Positions 49,920-60,302 of a DNA stretch of 64,000 nt are shown here, one piece after another. Made by a program: the position numbers and the translations under genes. The notes beneath the pieces were generated by a model. It was given only the letters and a program-made list of their open reading frames with translations, did not search any database and was not told the origin of the DNA. Source of the DNA: Dipteris shenzhenensis (Eukaryota > Polypodiophyta > Polypodiopsida > Gleicheniales); assembly GCA_047967505.1 (NCBI GenBank), contig CM106539.1. The stretch is one strand, 5' to 3'. Positions within the stretch are counted from its first letter, which is position 1; each line of letters opens with the position of its first letter.

Positions 49920-52140
49920 GAATGAGATGGCATTGTTCTCTTTTTCATCAAATCCTCCTTTGATGAAGTTGATGGAGCTTCATAAAAAATATTAGACATT
50001 CTCATATTTTTTCCATTAACTAAGTCGACCTCCTCACAAGTTCGAAAAGAATTTTCTTGGCCTTTTGGAGGGCTGCTTTTAGCTTCTGCGAGGCTGCATC
50101 CAAACTTTTCACATATCAATCTACTTCAAAGATCTTTTCCTTTGTGTGTAAAATGGAAGGTTCCTTTCTTCCACCTTCTACTATTTCAAAGGGTGCTTTC
50201 CATGTGGAATAATGCACTATGTTGTTATATGCAAACTCAACCAATGGACAAAAACTGTTTCCACTTTTTCTACTAATGTGAGACATAGCACTTTAGTAGA
50301 TCCAAGATAGTAGAATTTGCCTCTTTTGACTATCCATTTGACTCTAGGTGGAAAGAGAATGAAAAATTCAGCGTAGTGCCTAGAAACCTCTCCAGAAAAG
50401 GCTGGTCATATGTGGATCTTGATCATTGACAATGGATTAAGGCATTCGGTGATGTTTAAAACATGAGACATGAAGAGTCTCACCATCTGGTCTGCTGTAA
50501 TTTTCTTCCTCATTGGAATAAAGAGGGCCTATCTACTCAATCTACAAATTATGGTCCAAATACCATCATGACTTGATGGTATACGAGGACAACCAAAAAT
50601 AAAGTCCATGGCAATGCTTTGCCCGAGTCTATCTAGAATGGGTAGTGGTTGTAGTAGTCCAGCTAGCTTTTGCATGTCATATTTTACTTACTGGCAAATG
50701 ATGTATGTCTTCATATATGCCTCAACATCTTTCCTCTAAGCTAGCCAATAAAAGAAGTGTTCTACTCCTTTGACTATGGCATCTATGCCTCTATATTCTA
50801 CCTTTTATGGGGCATGACTCTCTGTCACCTTTGGCCTTAACTGGTTTGTGACACAGAGTTTGCAAGGATCATCCAAAAACCAGCCTTGAGAGTGTAGTGC
50901 TCATGTCTTTGGACCTCAACCAATTGATCAAAAATCCTTGCAAGGTCATAATCATTTGCATATTGCTCTTTCATAGCATCAAGCTCACTGCGGTATGCAA
51001 TTGTGACATTTGAAATTCGTGGTTTGATTGATATTGCATCGGGCATTGTCTTCCTTGAAAGTGCATCAAGAACAATGTTTTCCTTGCTAGGCACATGCAC
51101 AATCTAAAAATGAAACATTGACAAGAAGTTTTCCCACCACTTGTTTTTCTAACATCTTTCTCTGAGTGAGAAAGTACCTCAAGGATTGATGATCTATCTA
51201 CAAATGAAAATCAACACCTAAAAGATAGTATTTTCAGGTAGAAAGAGCATGTACGACAGCCAACATCTCTTTCTCATAAATCTAAAAATACATTGTAGCA
51301 TCTGCTCTCATATGCATCCACACTTCTGTCTTGCATAACCTCCTATGCTATTCCCACAAGCATCACATTGGATAGCAAAGGGTTTGCGTAGATCTGGAAA
51401 GATAATGACAGCATCAAAAAATAGCTTTTCCTTAAGCTCTTAAAAGGCTGCAATTTCCTTGGTGCTCTGCCTAAAGGGCACTCCTTTCTTCTGTAAAGCA
51501 TGAAGGGGTGATGCTATCTCAGTAAAATAGTGGATAAACTACCTATAGTACGATCATAAACCAAGAAAGCTTTGTACTTCATGGATGTTCTTCAATGATG
51601 GCCAATTTTGAATTGTTTAAACTTTGGTAGGGTCCATCGTGACTCCATATTTGGACACTATGTGCCCAAGGAGTGGATCCCTGCATGAAGAACTCACTCT
51701 TCTTGGCATTGTTTAACAACTTGTGGTTCTTGAGCTCTACAAAGACAACTACTAGATGCTCTTGATGATGAGCTTCACTCTTATAAAACACAATGATATC
51801 ATCAAATAAGGTACCCACAAAAGCTCAATGCTCCCTAAAGATTTTGTCCATCATTCTATGGAAGGTGGCAAGTGCATTTGTCAACCCAAATGGCATCACA
51901 AGAAATCCATATAAGCTAAATGTGGTTCTGAAAGTAGTCTTATGCACATGTTCAAGATGTATGCTTATTTTGTGGTGCCCACTCTTCAAATCTATATGGT
52001 TGAACATTGTAGACCCTTCTAGCCTATCTAAGGTATCATCAATCTTGGGTATCAAGAATCTATTCTTGATTGTTGTTATCTTATCTCGAGCCCTGTAGTC
52101 TATGCAGCACATCCTCCATGATCCATCTTTCTTTTACACA
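49920..52140 (-). pseudogene. Ty3/gypsy pol remnant: RT, RNase H, integrase
   Basis: The order on the minus strand is the gypsy order. RT lies at 52112-51579 with CIDYRARDKITTIKNRFLIPKIDD, FNHIDLKSGHHKI, FGLTNALATFHRMM and GTLFDDIIVFYKS (the YxDD box is FDDI). RNase H lies at about 51310-51100 with YEKEMLAVVHAL and the HVPSKENIVLDALSRK tail. The integrase zinc region is near 50800, the core near 50640-50300 begins AMDFIFG, and the region with FAYN/TGKAPFE-like coding follows to about 50150. Numerous stops and shifts. The same family supplies the pieces at 53.0, 54.6, 55.3 and 55.8 kb. Confidence 0.85.
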
Positions 52141-52689
52141 AGAAACACAGGTGAACAATAGGGAGAAGAGCTAGACTAAACCAAACCCTTTTCCAAGAGA
52201 TCTTTTACCTAGTTCATGATCTCCTCTGCTGGGCTTCACTAACTTTGTAGGGAGGCTTCTTTGGTGGGTTGCTACCTAGGATTACAATTAATATGGTATG
52301 ATCCTCAAGTCTTTCTAGAGGTAGTTCTTGTGGTAGGGAGTCAGAAAAGCAATCTTGAAACTCAAAAAGGAAATCTATACTCTCTTTGTCAGCTTGGAAA
52401 GATAAGACCTTTCTTTAGCTGGATGTTTTTCTGTTGCAAAAACCAAGTACACAAAAAGATGATTTTCCTTACATTAGAAATGGATGAAGCAAATTCAACT
52501 AAAATAGACTCCCCTTTCAATTTTGCATCCAAAACATGGGTTTGCCTCTGTGAGACAAAGTCATTGTTTTGCTCTTGGCATCCATAAGAGCCTACTGCCT
52601 ATAGCGCCAAGGTATACCAGTAGAATATTGCATCCATTCAGAGGGATGATATAGAAATCCTTTGTGTCCACATAGCTTTGAATGTGCAT

Positions 52690-53140
52690 GCACAATTTGC
52701 CCATTATCGAAGTGACTTACTCACTGTGCCCAACACAAGCCACATGTGCATCACAAAGAGTTCCCATCTCTTCAACTTGATGCCCAATTTTCCAGCTAGC
52801 TCTGGAGAAATGGAATAAGTGTGGGCCCCTGGGTTAAACAAAAACAAAGTTGTCTAGTCACAAATTTTTCCCCATGCTCTACATAGCCCCCTAGCATCCA
52901 CATTCTGTGAGGCCCCAATAATATCTGGCATAAGACTAGCCGTGGGCTTTGGCTTCTTACCCTTCAGGTCCTTCCTTTCTTTCCTTTGCTCACTCTGCTT
53001 CCCAGAGGGTTAGTTCCTCTTTTTTCCTGGTCATTTAAGTGCTCTGTGGTTCTCTTCCTCGCTTATGTAGCACTTATTAGCATCATAAAGTGTTTTCTTC
53101 TCTTCAGATGTTATCTTCTCTCGAGGCAGTACTCACCTCT
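52690..53140 (-). pseudogene. Ty3/gypsy gag zinc knuckle and protease remnant
   Basis: Upstream of the pol remnant on the minus strand, a knuckle region with YDANKCYI (about 53100-53060) is followed by a basic linker and by LFNPGAHTYSISPELAGKLGIK (about 52860-52790). The latter is the gypsy aspartic protease block in which the catalytic D of LxDPGA is Asn. The N-terminal gag is missing, replaced by sequence that looks like LTR or leader. Loss of the catalytic Asp confirms it is dead. Confidence 0.7.
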
Positions 53141-53159
53141 GTCTTGTGCTATTCTAGAC

Positions 53160-53890
53160 TAGAACAGCTCCAAAGGGCAACAAGCCCACAAAGCAAGAAG
53201 GAAGCATGATAATGCAATAGCAGAGAGAGAGAAGGAATCTCATATAGCCAACGCAATTGCTTCGGGATGTGTGGCAATCAACCATATAGCCTAGGGAATT
53301 GGGTAGCTACCTCAGGATGCATGCCAATCAGTCGTACAGCACAAGCAACTACATCAAGATGCATGCCAATCAATCGTTCAACAAAGGAGGAACCTTGGGA
53401 AGCATACAAATAGGCTACAATAGCCATACCAGCCTTGGAATGCATGCAATCAGCTGTACATGCAATCAACCTTGGAATACTTGCCATTCAACCTTGAAAA
53501 TGCTCACAGGTGAAGAAGGAGCCCTAGAGCAAGAAGGTGCCTCAAACTACATGTAGGGAGAGAGAGGAAGGTGCATGCAAAGCCATGCACCTTGTGGGAT
53601 GCCATGTGGCAAATTTGCCACCTCTTATTAATGACTCTAACCCCACTCACCAATGACACACTTTAATGTGTTCCTTGGGCCCAACATTTTGATCCCTCTT
53701 TTCTTGCCTTTGCCCAGCACTTGAGACTAGTGGATGCACTTCGGATTAGACCCTAGGGACTTCTAGGAAGCTTCACTTCCTCTAGGCCAGTCCCCCATGG
53801 CTAAAGTATCCACAGGTTTAGTTCAACATCAAAAATAAAGTCTCCATGACACACCCTCTTTTTGAGATAGCAAACTATCCAGTTTGGTGC
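53160..53890 (-). repeat. Putative gypsy LTR/leader with internal minisatellite
   Basis: On the minus strand an A/G-rich tract ending AAAGAGGG, followed by TGTGTCATGG, at about 53880-53850 looks like a polypurine tract next to an LTR start. The far boundary is not resolved. Inside, at about 53237-53380, three units of about 45-55 bp share CAATTGCTTCGGGATGTG or GCTACCTCAGGATGCATGCCAATCA-like blocks. Integrase-end remnants lie on its upstream side and gag/protease remnants on its downstream side, as expected of an LTR shared by two element copies. Confidence 0.4.
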
Positions 53891-54109
53891 TGAGATTTAC
53901 AACAAATAAACAATAAAGGGGATATGCATGAATAGCCCATACCAGACTATGCACAATCTATAATATACAAGTGGCAATGAACATATGGCCTAGGAGAGCA
54001 CACAAGTCCATCCATATATCAATGCATCATCTATGTGAAGTGACTAGTACAATCATCATAGAGGTCTCGTGGAAAAAATATTGTTAGCACAATCAGTACC
54101 TCAGGTGAG

Positions 54110-54577
54110 GCGTGCATTGTCACCAAGTGACCTCTAGATATGTGAGCCTGTCTTACCTAAAGGAGTGGAGGTGATACCCCCTCTTGAGCATCATGCGATG
54201 CTCTAGACCTTTGCTCTGTTGAGCCTGCAACCAGAGTCATCTCAAGATGAAATGCTTCCAGGTAGAGCTGCAATACCCTAGTTGAATCTGCCAGTTCACC
54301 TTCCTCGATCAACTTAGCATCGAGCGCAGATTTGTTCTAAAAGTTCACCAGATAGCATCGGGAAACACTACCTCTAAGCTTTCGATCTCAATATGCCAAG
54401 ATCTGTTCTAGAACCAAGATCTCGTCAAGTATCTCTTCAGGCACATCCCCATGAAAAGGTTTCTACAAACGCACATAGAAAGCATTGTGAATTGTCTAAT
54501 GTTGTGGTAGCTTTAGCCTGTAAGCTACATCATTGACCTTCTGTAAGACCTGAAAGGATCCATAATACCTCATTTTT
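54110..54577 (-). pseudogene. Ty3/gypsy integrase C-terminus with chromodomain-like end
   Basis: The minus strand reads RYYGSFQVLQKVNDVAYRLKLP, then IHNAFYVRL, a stop, KPFHGDVPEEI, and a region with ILVLEQILAY. This is the integrase C-terminal SH3-like fold (K-Y-Y-G-P-F-x-I to I-H-x-x-F-H-V-S-x-L) followed by the place where chromoviruses carry a chromodomain. A sharp strand switch occurs at its left reading start, near 54571-54578. Confidence 0.75.
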
Positions 54578-55048
54578 ATATTGTGCATGTTCCTGGCAAG
54601 AAAAATGTTGTTGCTGATGCACTTTCAAGGAAGCCAGTACTAGATGCAGTATCAATCAAACCGCAAATTTCAGTTGTGAGCTTATACTATGAAAGAGCAA
54701 TATGCAAATGATGATAACTTTGCAAGGAATTTTTATCAGTTGGTTGAGGACCAATAACATGAGCACTACACTCTCAAGGATGGTATTCTGATGATCCATG
54801 GTAGAGAGTATCACAAAGCAGCTAAAGCCAATGGTTCTAACAGAAAGTCATGCCCCACCATATGCAGGACATAGAGGCATAGATGCCATGGTCAAAGGAG
54901 TGGGGCACTTCTTCTATTGGCTAGATTTGAGGAATGATGTTGAGGCATATGCAAAGACATGCATCATTTTCCAAAAAGTAAAATATGACAGGCAAAAGCT
55001 AGTTGGACTGCTACATCCTTTGCCCATTCCAAATAGACCCTGGCAAAG
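54578..55048 (+). pseudogene. Inverted gypsy RNase H tail and integrase zinc region
   Basis: The plus strand corresponds to the minus-strand block near 51100-50650: a VPGKKNVVADALSRK-like RNase H tail, then an integrase zinc region in frame 54798-55061 with H-x(n)-H and AKTCIIFQKVKYDRQ, followed by LLHPLPIPNRPW. Homology to integrase stops at TGGCAAAG (55041-55048) and switches directly to gag sequence. Only one of the two zinc-region cysteines remains. Confidence 0.75.
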
Positions 55049-55256
55049 AAAGGAAGAATGACCAGAAGGGTAAGAAGCCAAAGCCCATGGTTGGTCTTAT
55101 GCTGGATATTTTGGGGCCACACAGAATGTGGATGCCATGAAGCTATGTAGAGCAATGGGAAAAATCCGTAATCAAATAGCTTTGTTTTTCTTTCATCCAA
55201 GGGCCCCTACTAATTTCATTTCTCGAGAGCTGGCTGGAAAATTGGGCATCAAAGCA
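55049..55256 (+). pseudogene. Inverted gypsy gag end and protease, fused after integrase
   Basis: Right after the integrase zinc region, in an order never found in intact elements, the plus strand continues with the gag linker (GGTAAGAAGCCAAAGCCCA) and a protease block FFFHPRAPTNFISRELAGKLGIK. The catalytic Asp position is His. It matches the minus-strand piece at 52980-52790. It ends at about 55254, where the minus-strand integrase core resumes. Confidence 0.75.
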
Positions 55257-55257
55257 G

Positions 55258-55782
55258 AAACTTTCCACATATTAATATGCTTCAAAGGTCTTTTCCTTCG
55301 TGTGCAAAATGGGAGGTACCTTTTGTCCACCTTCTACTATTTCAAAGGGTGCTTTCCTTGTAGAACTATGCACTATGTTGTTATATGCAAACTCAACCAA
55401 TGGAAAAAACTATTCCCACTTTGTCTGCTGATCTGAGACATAGCACTTTAGTAGATCCAAGCTATTTTAATTTGCCTCTTCTAACTGTCCATTTGACTCT
55501 AGGTGGAAAGAGGATGAAAAATTCAATGTAGTGTCCATGTTCTCAAAGAGAACTCTCTAGAAAAGATTGGTCATATGTGAATCTCGATGACTCACAATGG
55601 ATTGAGGCATCTCGTGATGTTTAAAAACATGATACATGAATAGTCTCATTATCTGGTATGCTGTAATTTTCTTCGTTGCTAGAATAAAGTTGGCCTATTT
55701 GCTGAATTCGCAAATTAAGGTCCAACTACCATCATGACCTAATGGTGCATGAGGAAGATAAAAAATAAAGTCCATCATGAAT
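55258..55782 (-). pseudogene. Ty3/gypsy integrase core, fused to gag
   Basis: The minus strand reads MMDFIFYLPHAPLGHDGSW (first catalytic Asp), PQSIVSHRDSHMTNLF (second Asp) and FHLESNGQLEEAN (catalytic Glu in place of H-P-Q-S-N-G-Q-T-E-R). EFAYNNIVHSSTRKAPFEIV and ILHTKEKTFEA follow. All three catalytic positions are still readable although stops interrupt the frame. It is joined in frame to the gag knuckle at about 55782, with no protease, RT or RNase H between. Confidence 0.8.
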
Positions 55783-56513
55783 CTTTCCTTGCTCACCTTG
55801 CTCTCTAGAGGGCACTTTCTCTTTCTGCTTGGGCATTCAAATGTTGTGTGGCCCTCTTCCTTGCATATGTAGCACTTATTGGCATCATAAAGAGCTTTCT
55901 TCTCTTCGGCTGGCATGTGCTATCGAGTCATGTACTTGCCTCTGTCCTACAACAACCGAGCCTTAGAGGGTTGTTCCTAAACTTTTTAGGGGCTTTCTGG
56001 TTACTTCCCCTAAACTTGTGAGCTTCCTGCTTGCTACCCTTGAACCCTAAAGTCTTTCCTTACAAGACGGCATATGATGTAGTGGCATTTTTTATGAGCT
56101 GAGGCATGTTGAAGACTTTAGTTTTGGTGCAGTAGTCGCATACTTTTCTATATGTTCTAATAGCTCCACATGTTTGTAAGAACTCATAGGTACTAATGCT
56201 TCCTAGAATATCCTATTGTACTCTTCCAGATTCTTGCAATTTGCTACATCAAGATTATGCCAACCTGTCATGATATCCACCTCAAGGATGGTTGTGAGCC
56301 AAGCAGTGAAAACACTTGCTCGAACTCCACCCAAGTTGTAGGAGATATGCCTTGCAAAAGCAAATTGGTCCACCACTGAAGTGCATTACCTTTGAGAAAA
56401 GTGGCTACCTTTCTTACCTTTGCTGATTCTATGAAATTCCCGACAGCATAAGCTGCATCAAATTGCTGCACATAGGTCAAGGCCTTCATCTTACACTCCA
56501 TTAAAAGTCTCAA
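55783..56513 (-). pseudogene. Ty3/gypsy gag remnant with zinc knuckle
   Basis: Frame 56513-56268 (minus) contains ALTYVQQFDAAYAVGNFIES, KVATFLKGNALQWWTNLL and TTWVEFEQVF, the capsid signature of Ty3/gypsy gag (retrotrans_gag family), which builds the cytoplasmic particle. Frame 55916-55783 contains CYICKEEGHTTFECP, a C-x2-C-x4-H-x4-C knuckle that binds element RNA. The two parts are separated by stops. Upstream lies a probable LTR at 56760-57138. Confidence 0.8.
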
Positions 56514-56759
56514 ACTTTACTATAGCCCCACCTTCTTTGTAGCCCTTGGGTGCAATATTGTCATATACAAGTGGCTACAAAAATGGAGGTGGCATCATCT
56601 ATCCCATGCTATGTACATTGCTGCCACATCCCATGGTTGGATTGACCATTCTAGGTACCATTCCCTGCATCTAGGCATGTTCATTGAACCACTCATCATC
56701 CGAGGCATTCCCATTTGCATTCCAAGCTACATCCATGCAACAAGACTGCTCCTAACTAA

Positions 56760-57138
56760 CAGTAAACACTACTAAGTTTAGTAGAATTTGCAGGAGAGTT
56801 AAGTAGTGTAGTACCTTATGTTTAGGAAAAAGGGTAGGAGAGGAAGATCATGGGCTGGATCTTCAACAGAGACTTGTGAGGGGCTGCACAAGGACCAAGA
56901 GGAAGTCAATCCTTTTTAGAATTCAGCCGAGTATTGAACTCTTGCTGTATATTCTATTTCAGTAATGAAGTACAAGTCATGAATGAATTGCCAAGTACAA
57001 CTAGAGCCCTTATATAGGTATGGCCCAGGGCAGTACAAAGCAATATTGCTTATGGGATTACCTCCTAGGATGCCACGTGGTAACTTATGGTATCCCCTAA
57101 AAAAAGAAAAAAACACTTACAAACCAATAAAGACCTTT
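56760..57138 (-). repeat. Probable gypsy LTR with TATA box (minus strand)
   Basis: On the minus strand this segment holds CCACGTGGCATCC, a TATA-like CTATATAAGG near 57010-57020 and a CT-rich stretch, all between the polypurine-like end of one gypsy element (62.7 kb, before the copia insertion) and the gag remnant of another. Both boundaries are uncertain and no second copy is in the window to prove them. Confidence 0.4.
57134..57138. repeat. Target-site duplication, left copy (CCTTT)
   Basis: CCTTT immediately precedes the TG of the 5' LTR and is repeated immediately after the CA of the 3' LTR at 62657-62661. Five bases is the usual Ty1/copia target duplication. Confidence 0.95.
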
Positions 57139-57816
57139 TGTTAGAGTTAGCTCAAATGTCCACCTCTCATGTAACCCACCAATATTCTGTGTACCCAATG
57201 TTGTAAGGCCCCCATATGAGGAGAAGCCATGATGGGTATCAGATATTGGGAGGGATCCCCAGTTTAGACACTGGAAGGGGTCTTAGAGTAGACCAGATGG
57301 TTATGAGACGGCTTAGGAGCCAAGAGTAGATACCCGTCTGCACAAAGGGGGGGTTCGGGGGGGCGATAGCCCCCCCGATAGCAGGGGGTCCGGGGGGCGC
57401 AGGCCCCCGGTGGGGGTCTGGGGGCAAAGCCCCCAGCGGCAGGGTCCGGGGGCTGCCGGTAGCCCCAGGCCCGACGGTATGACCTATGCGCGATCCTTCA
57501 TCTGCCCGACGGCATGTTTTCTGAAGGGTCGGTTGGTCTTCCAGGCCGACTGCCTATTACAGGGCCGACCGTCAACCACTTACACTATATAAGTGGCCAC
57601 CCCCTATCATCAGATCACCAGTTCTTCACGCTCATAGTCCTCTGTCCAGCATCTGTCTAGATCACCATCGAAGCTCTGTCTGTAGAGCGCACGGGTGGAC
57701 AGCCAACCATCAGTTGTATCAGCAGTTTGGTATATCAGAATTTTTGTATTCTCTCCAGCTTTCCATCGTGTACTTGCGTTTTGTTGTTATCTTCCGCTGC
57801 ATACTATTTTCTTACA
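57139..57816 (+). repeat. 5' LTR of the copia element
   Basis: 678 bp, starts TGTTAGAG and ends CTTACA. A TATA box is at 57586-57593 (TATATAAG), flanked by CCACTTA and TAAGTGG, which can pair. A GC-rich array of short hairpins occupies about 57345-57470. It drives transcription of the element; the start is expected some 25-35 bp after the TATA box. Confidence 0.96.
57586..57593 (+). promoter_or_regulatory. TATA box in the 5' LTR
   Basis: TATATAAG in an otherwise GC-balanced stretch, in the right place for the U3/R border of a 678-bp copia LTR. The same octamer is in the 3' LTR at 62426-62433. Confidence 0.8.
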
Positions 57817-57829
57817 TGGTATCAGAGCT
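57817..57829 (+). other. Primer-binding site (initiator tRNA-Met)
   Basis: TGGTATCAGAGCT follows the LTR end without a gap. It is complementary to the 3' end of plant initiator methionine tRNA, the standard primer for minus-strand DNA synthesis in plant copia elements. Confidence 0.95.
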
Positions 57830-57896
57830 CAGGCTATCTGAGTAACGACTTTATTGCAAGTTCAACGAGCTTTGTTAGCAAAGGCTACTAGGAGTG

Positions 57897-60302
57897 ATGG
57901 CTGCACCAACCCCGTTGCGAATTCGTCCACCTGCCTTCAATGAAGGCAAGCTCGATGGGACGAATTATACTTTGTGGAAATTCAAGATCAGCGCAATCTT
58001 GGATTCATATGAGCTTCTGGATACTGTTCTGGGATTGGATCCAGAACCGGTCGGATCACCGAATCCAAACAACCCCAACGTCATAACGCCACCGAATGCA
58101 GATCTTCTTCGGGCATGGAAACGAAGGAACGCAGATGCACTCTGCGCTCTTGTTACCAGTTCAAGTGATTCTGTTTTGACTCTGATTCAGCACACAGACA
58201 AGGCAAGTGAGGCTTGGAACATACTGAAAGGTCAGTATGAAACGCGGAATCAGACCAGAATTCAAAATCTGGAGAATATGCTTGCTGCAGAGAGGTGCTC
58301 TGATGGAGAATCAGCTGAGACATTCATCACACGGATCAAGAATCTACGTGATCAGATGGCGGCGGTTGGGATTACAAAGACCAGCGAAGAGTTGGCCAGA
58401 AGGTGCATTCGGATCCTTCCACAAAAGTACGATGCGTTGGTCACGACACTCAACACGCAGGTAAGAAATCCACCCCTCACTTTTGAAGAGTTCAGCGCGA
58501 TGCTTCTAGAGGAGGAGATGCGAATGAAGACCCGCGATGGCGGAAGTGATGCAGCATTCTCAACCACATCCAAAGGGAAGGGTGGAGAGAAGAAGAATGG
58601 TAAGAAGAAGAAGTTTTCAGGTAAGTGCCACTACTGCAACAAAAGCGGTCACATGATCAAGGATTGCAGAAAGAAGCAGCAGGACGAAAAGAATGGCACT
58701 ACACAGTCTTCTTCGAAAGGCAAGGAATCTGCCAACACAGTTGAGACTGAGTTGGAGCTATGGGTTGCAATTGAAGAAATATGCTCCTCAACAGAAGTTT
58801 CAACAACGAATGATTCGTGGCTCCTTGATAGTGGAGCGTCCCGTCACATGACCAGAAAGAAGGACTGGTATAGCTCTTTCAAGCCTCTACAAGAGCCCAT
58901 GAACGTGACGGTCGGTAATAATGCAAAATGCCCTGTGGAAGGTACAGGTACTATCTCTCTTTCCATTCAAGAGGGTGAAACTAAAGAGCTTTCTGATGTA
59001 TTACTAGTTCCTCAGCTAAAGAAGAACTTGCTTTCGGTTGCTGCGATAACTGATCGCAACTTGGAGGTGCGTTTCAAGAGGACCGGAGCAGAAATCCTTA
59101 ATGCAGCGGGCAAGGTGGTCGGCAAGGCAGTAAGGAAGAACAATCTCTACGAGCTGACGGCACTAACAGTCTCTTCAGGAGTGGGCATCAGTAAGGTATG
59201 GCATGAAAGATTTGGTCATCTTAGTTATCCTATTCTTTTGGAAATGCAGAAAACAGGGATGGTTGCACACTTGCCTGCACTCTCAAAGGTGCAGGAACCT
59301 TGTGAAGCTTGTATGATGGGCAAGCAACAAAGGAAGGCTTTTCCACATGAGAGCGGCTATCGAGCAAAGGCTCCTCTAGAATTGGTTCATGCTGATCTCA
59401 GTGGGAAAGCTCCGACTCAAGCTTTGGGGGGATGTAACTACTATATGCTTATCGTCGACGACTACAGTAGATACATGTGGGTGTATTTTTTACGAGATAA
59501 GGCTGAAGCTCTTGGAAAATTCAAACAGTGGCAAAAGATGGTGGAAAACGAAAGCGGGCTGAAGGTAAAGAAGCTTCGCACGGATCGAGGAGGAGAGTTC
59601 CTGTCAAAAGAGTTCGACACATACTTGCACGAGAATGGCATTAAGCGCCAACTCACGACTGCACATACTCCGCAACAAAATGGTGTTGTAGAGCGTCGCA
59701 ATCGTACTACCATGGAGATGGCACGATGCATGGCACTAGGTAAAGGATTGCCTAAGTCTTTTTGGGCTGAGGCAGTCAATATAGCAGTCTACATCCTCAA
59801 TCGAAGCTTCACAAAGGCCTTGACGGGCAAAACACCTTTGGAGGCTTACTCAGGTAAAAAGCCTTCCGCTTCTCATTTCAGAACATTTGGATGTGAGTGT
59901 TTTGTTCATGTTCCAGATAGCACCAGAAAGAAATTAGATCCAAAGAGCAGAAAGTGTATCTTCATGGGCTATAGCCAGGAGTCAAAGGCGTACCGGCTAT
60001 ATGATCCAGAGGCAAAGAAGATCGTGGTCAGTCGTGATGTGGTGTTTTGGGAACAGCCACATACAGTGGAGGAGGAGGTATGCCCTTCCACTTTATCATC
60101 AGCCGTAAAAGTAACTCACCTTGTGCCCGTATCTAAAGCAGAGTTGCAGAATGAGGAGGAGTACTTCGAGGAACAGACTCCACCAACACCACAACATGCC
60201 TTGGCTCCACAAGGTAAGTCACTTCCAAAGTGGGCAAGGCAGCTCTTTGATGAGAAGAATCCGGTTCCAGACTTGGCGGAGTCATCTGCAGATGGACTTT
60301 GA
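57897..60302 (+). CDS. Copia gag, protease and integrase
   Basis: 801 residues from ATG 57897 (a GTG just before it is not used). The gag part (about 1-240) has the LDGTNYTLWK and CRILPQKYD-type signatures of plant copia capsid proteins. A zinc knuckle C-x2-C-x4-H-x4-C is at 244-257. The aspartic protease block WLLDSGASRHM has its catalytic Asp at 311. The integrase zinc region has H436, H441, C469 and C472, and the catalytic triad is D500, D563 and E599 with the canonical 35-residue spacing between the last two. The TPQQNGVVERRNRT and GCECFVHVP blocks follow. The frame ends at a TGA in the linker between integrase and RT, so the product would lack RT and RNase H. All catalytic residues are present. 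Confidence 0.95.
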   Translation: MAAPTPLRIRPPAFNEGKLDGTNYTLWKFKISAILDSYELLDTVLGLDPEPVGSPNPNNPNVITPPNADLLRAWKRRNADALCALVTSSSDSVLTLIQHTDKASEAWNILKGQYETRNQTRIQNLENMLAAERCSDGESAETFITRIKNLRDQMAAVGITKTSEELARRCIRILPQKYDALVTTLNTQVRNPPLTFEEFSAMLLEEEMRMKTRDGGSDAAFSTTSKGKGGEKKNGKKKKFSGKCHYCNKSGHMIKDCRKKQQDEKNGTTQSSSKGKESANTVETELELWVAIEEICSSTEVSTTNDSWLLDSGASRHMTRKKDWYSSFKPLQEPMNVTVGNNAKCPVEGTGTISLSIQEGETKELSDVLLVPQLKKNLLSVAAITDRNLEVRFKRTGAEILNAAGKVVGKAVRKNNLYELTALTVSSGVGISKVWHERFGHLSYPILLEMQKTGMVAHLPALSKVQEPCEACMMGKQQRKAFPHESGYRAKAPLELVHADLSGKAPTQALGGCNYYMLIVDDYSRYMWVYFLRDKAEALGKFKQWQKMVENESGLKVKKLRTDRGGEFLSKEFDTYLHENGIKRQLTTAHTPQQNGVVERRNRTTMEMARCMALGKGLPKSFWAEAVNIAVYILNRSFTKALTGKTPLEAYSGKKPSASHFRTFGCECFVHVPDSTRKKLDPKSRKCIFMGYSQESKAYRLYDPEAKKIVVSRDVVFWEQPHTVEEEVCPSTLSSAVKVTHLVPVSKAELQNEEEYFEEQTPPTPQHALAPQGKSLPKWARQLFDEKNPVPDLAESSADGL

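Noticed and set aside
57239-57592. Small frames within the copia LTRs (also 62079-62432)
   Set aside because: They come from the GC-rich hairpin array and occur identically in both LTRs; LTRs of copia elements are not coding.
57894-57896. GTG as the start of the copia gag frame
   Set aside because: An ATG follows at the next codon (57897) and begins the expected MAAPT-type gag start.
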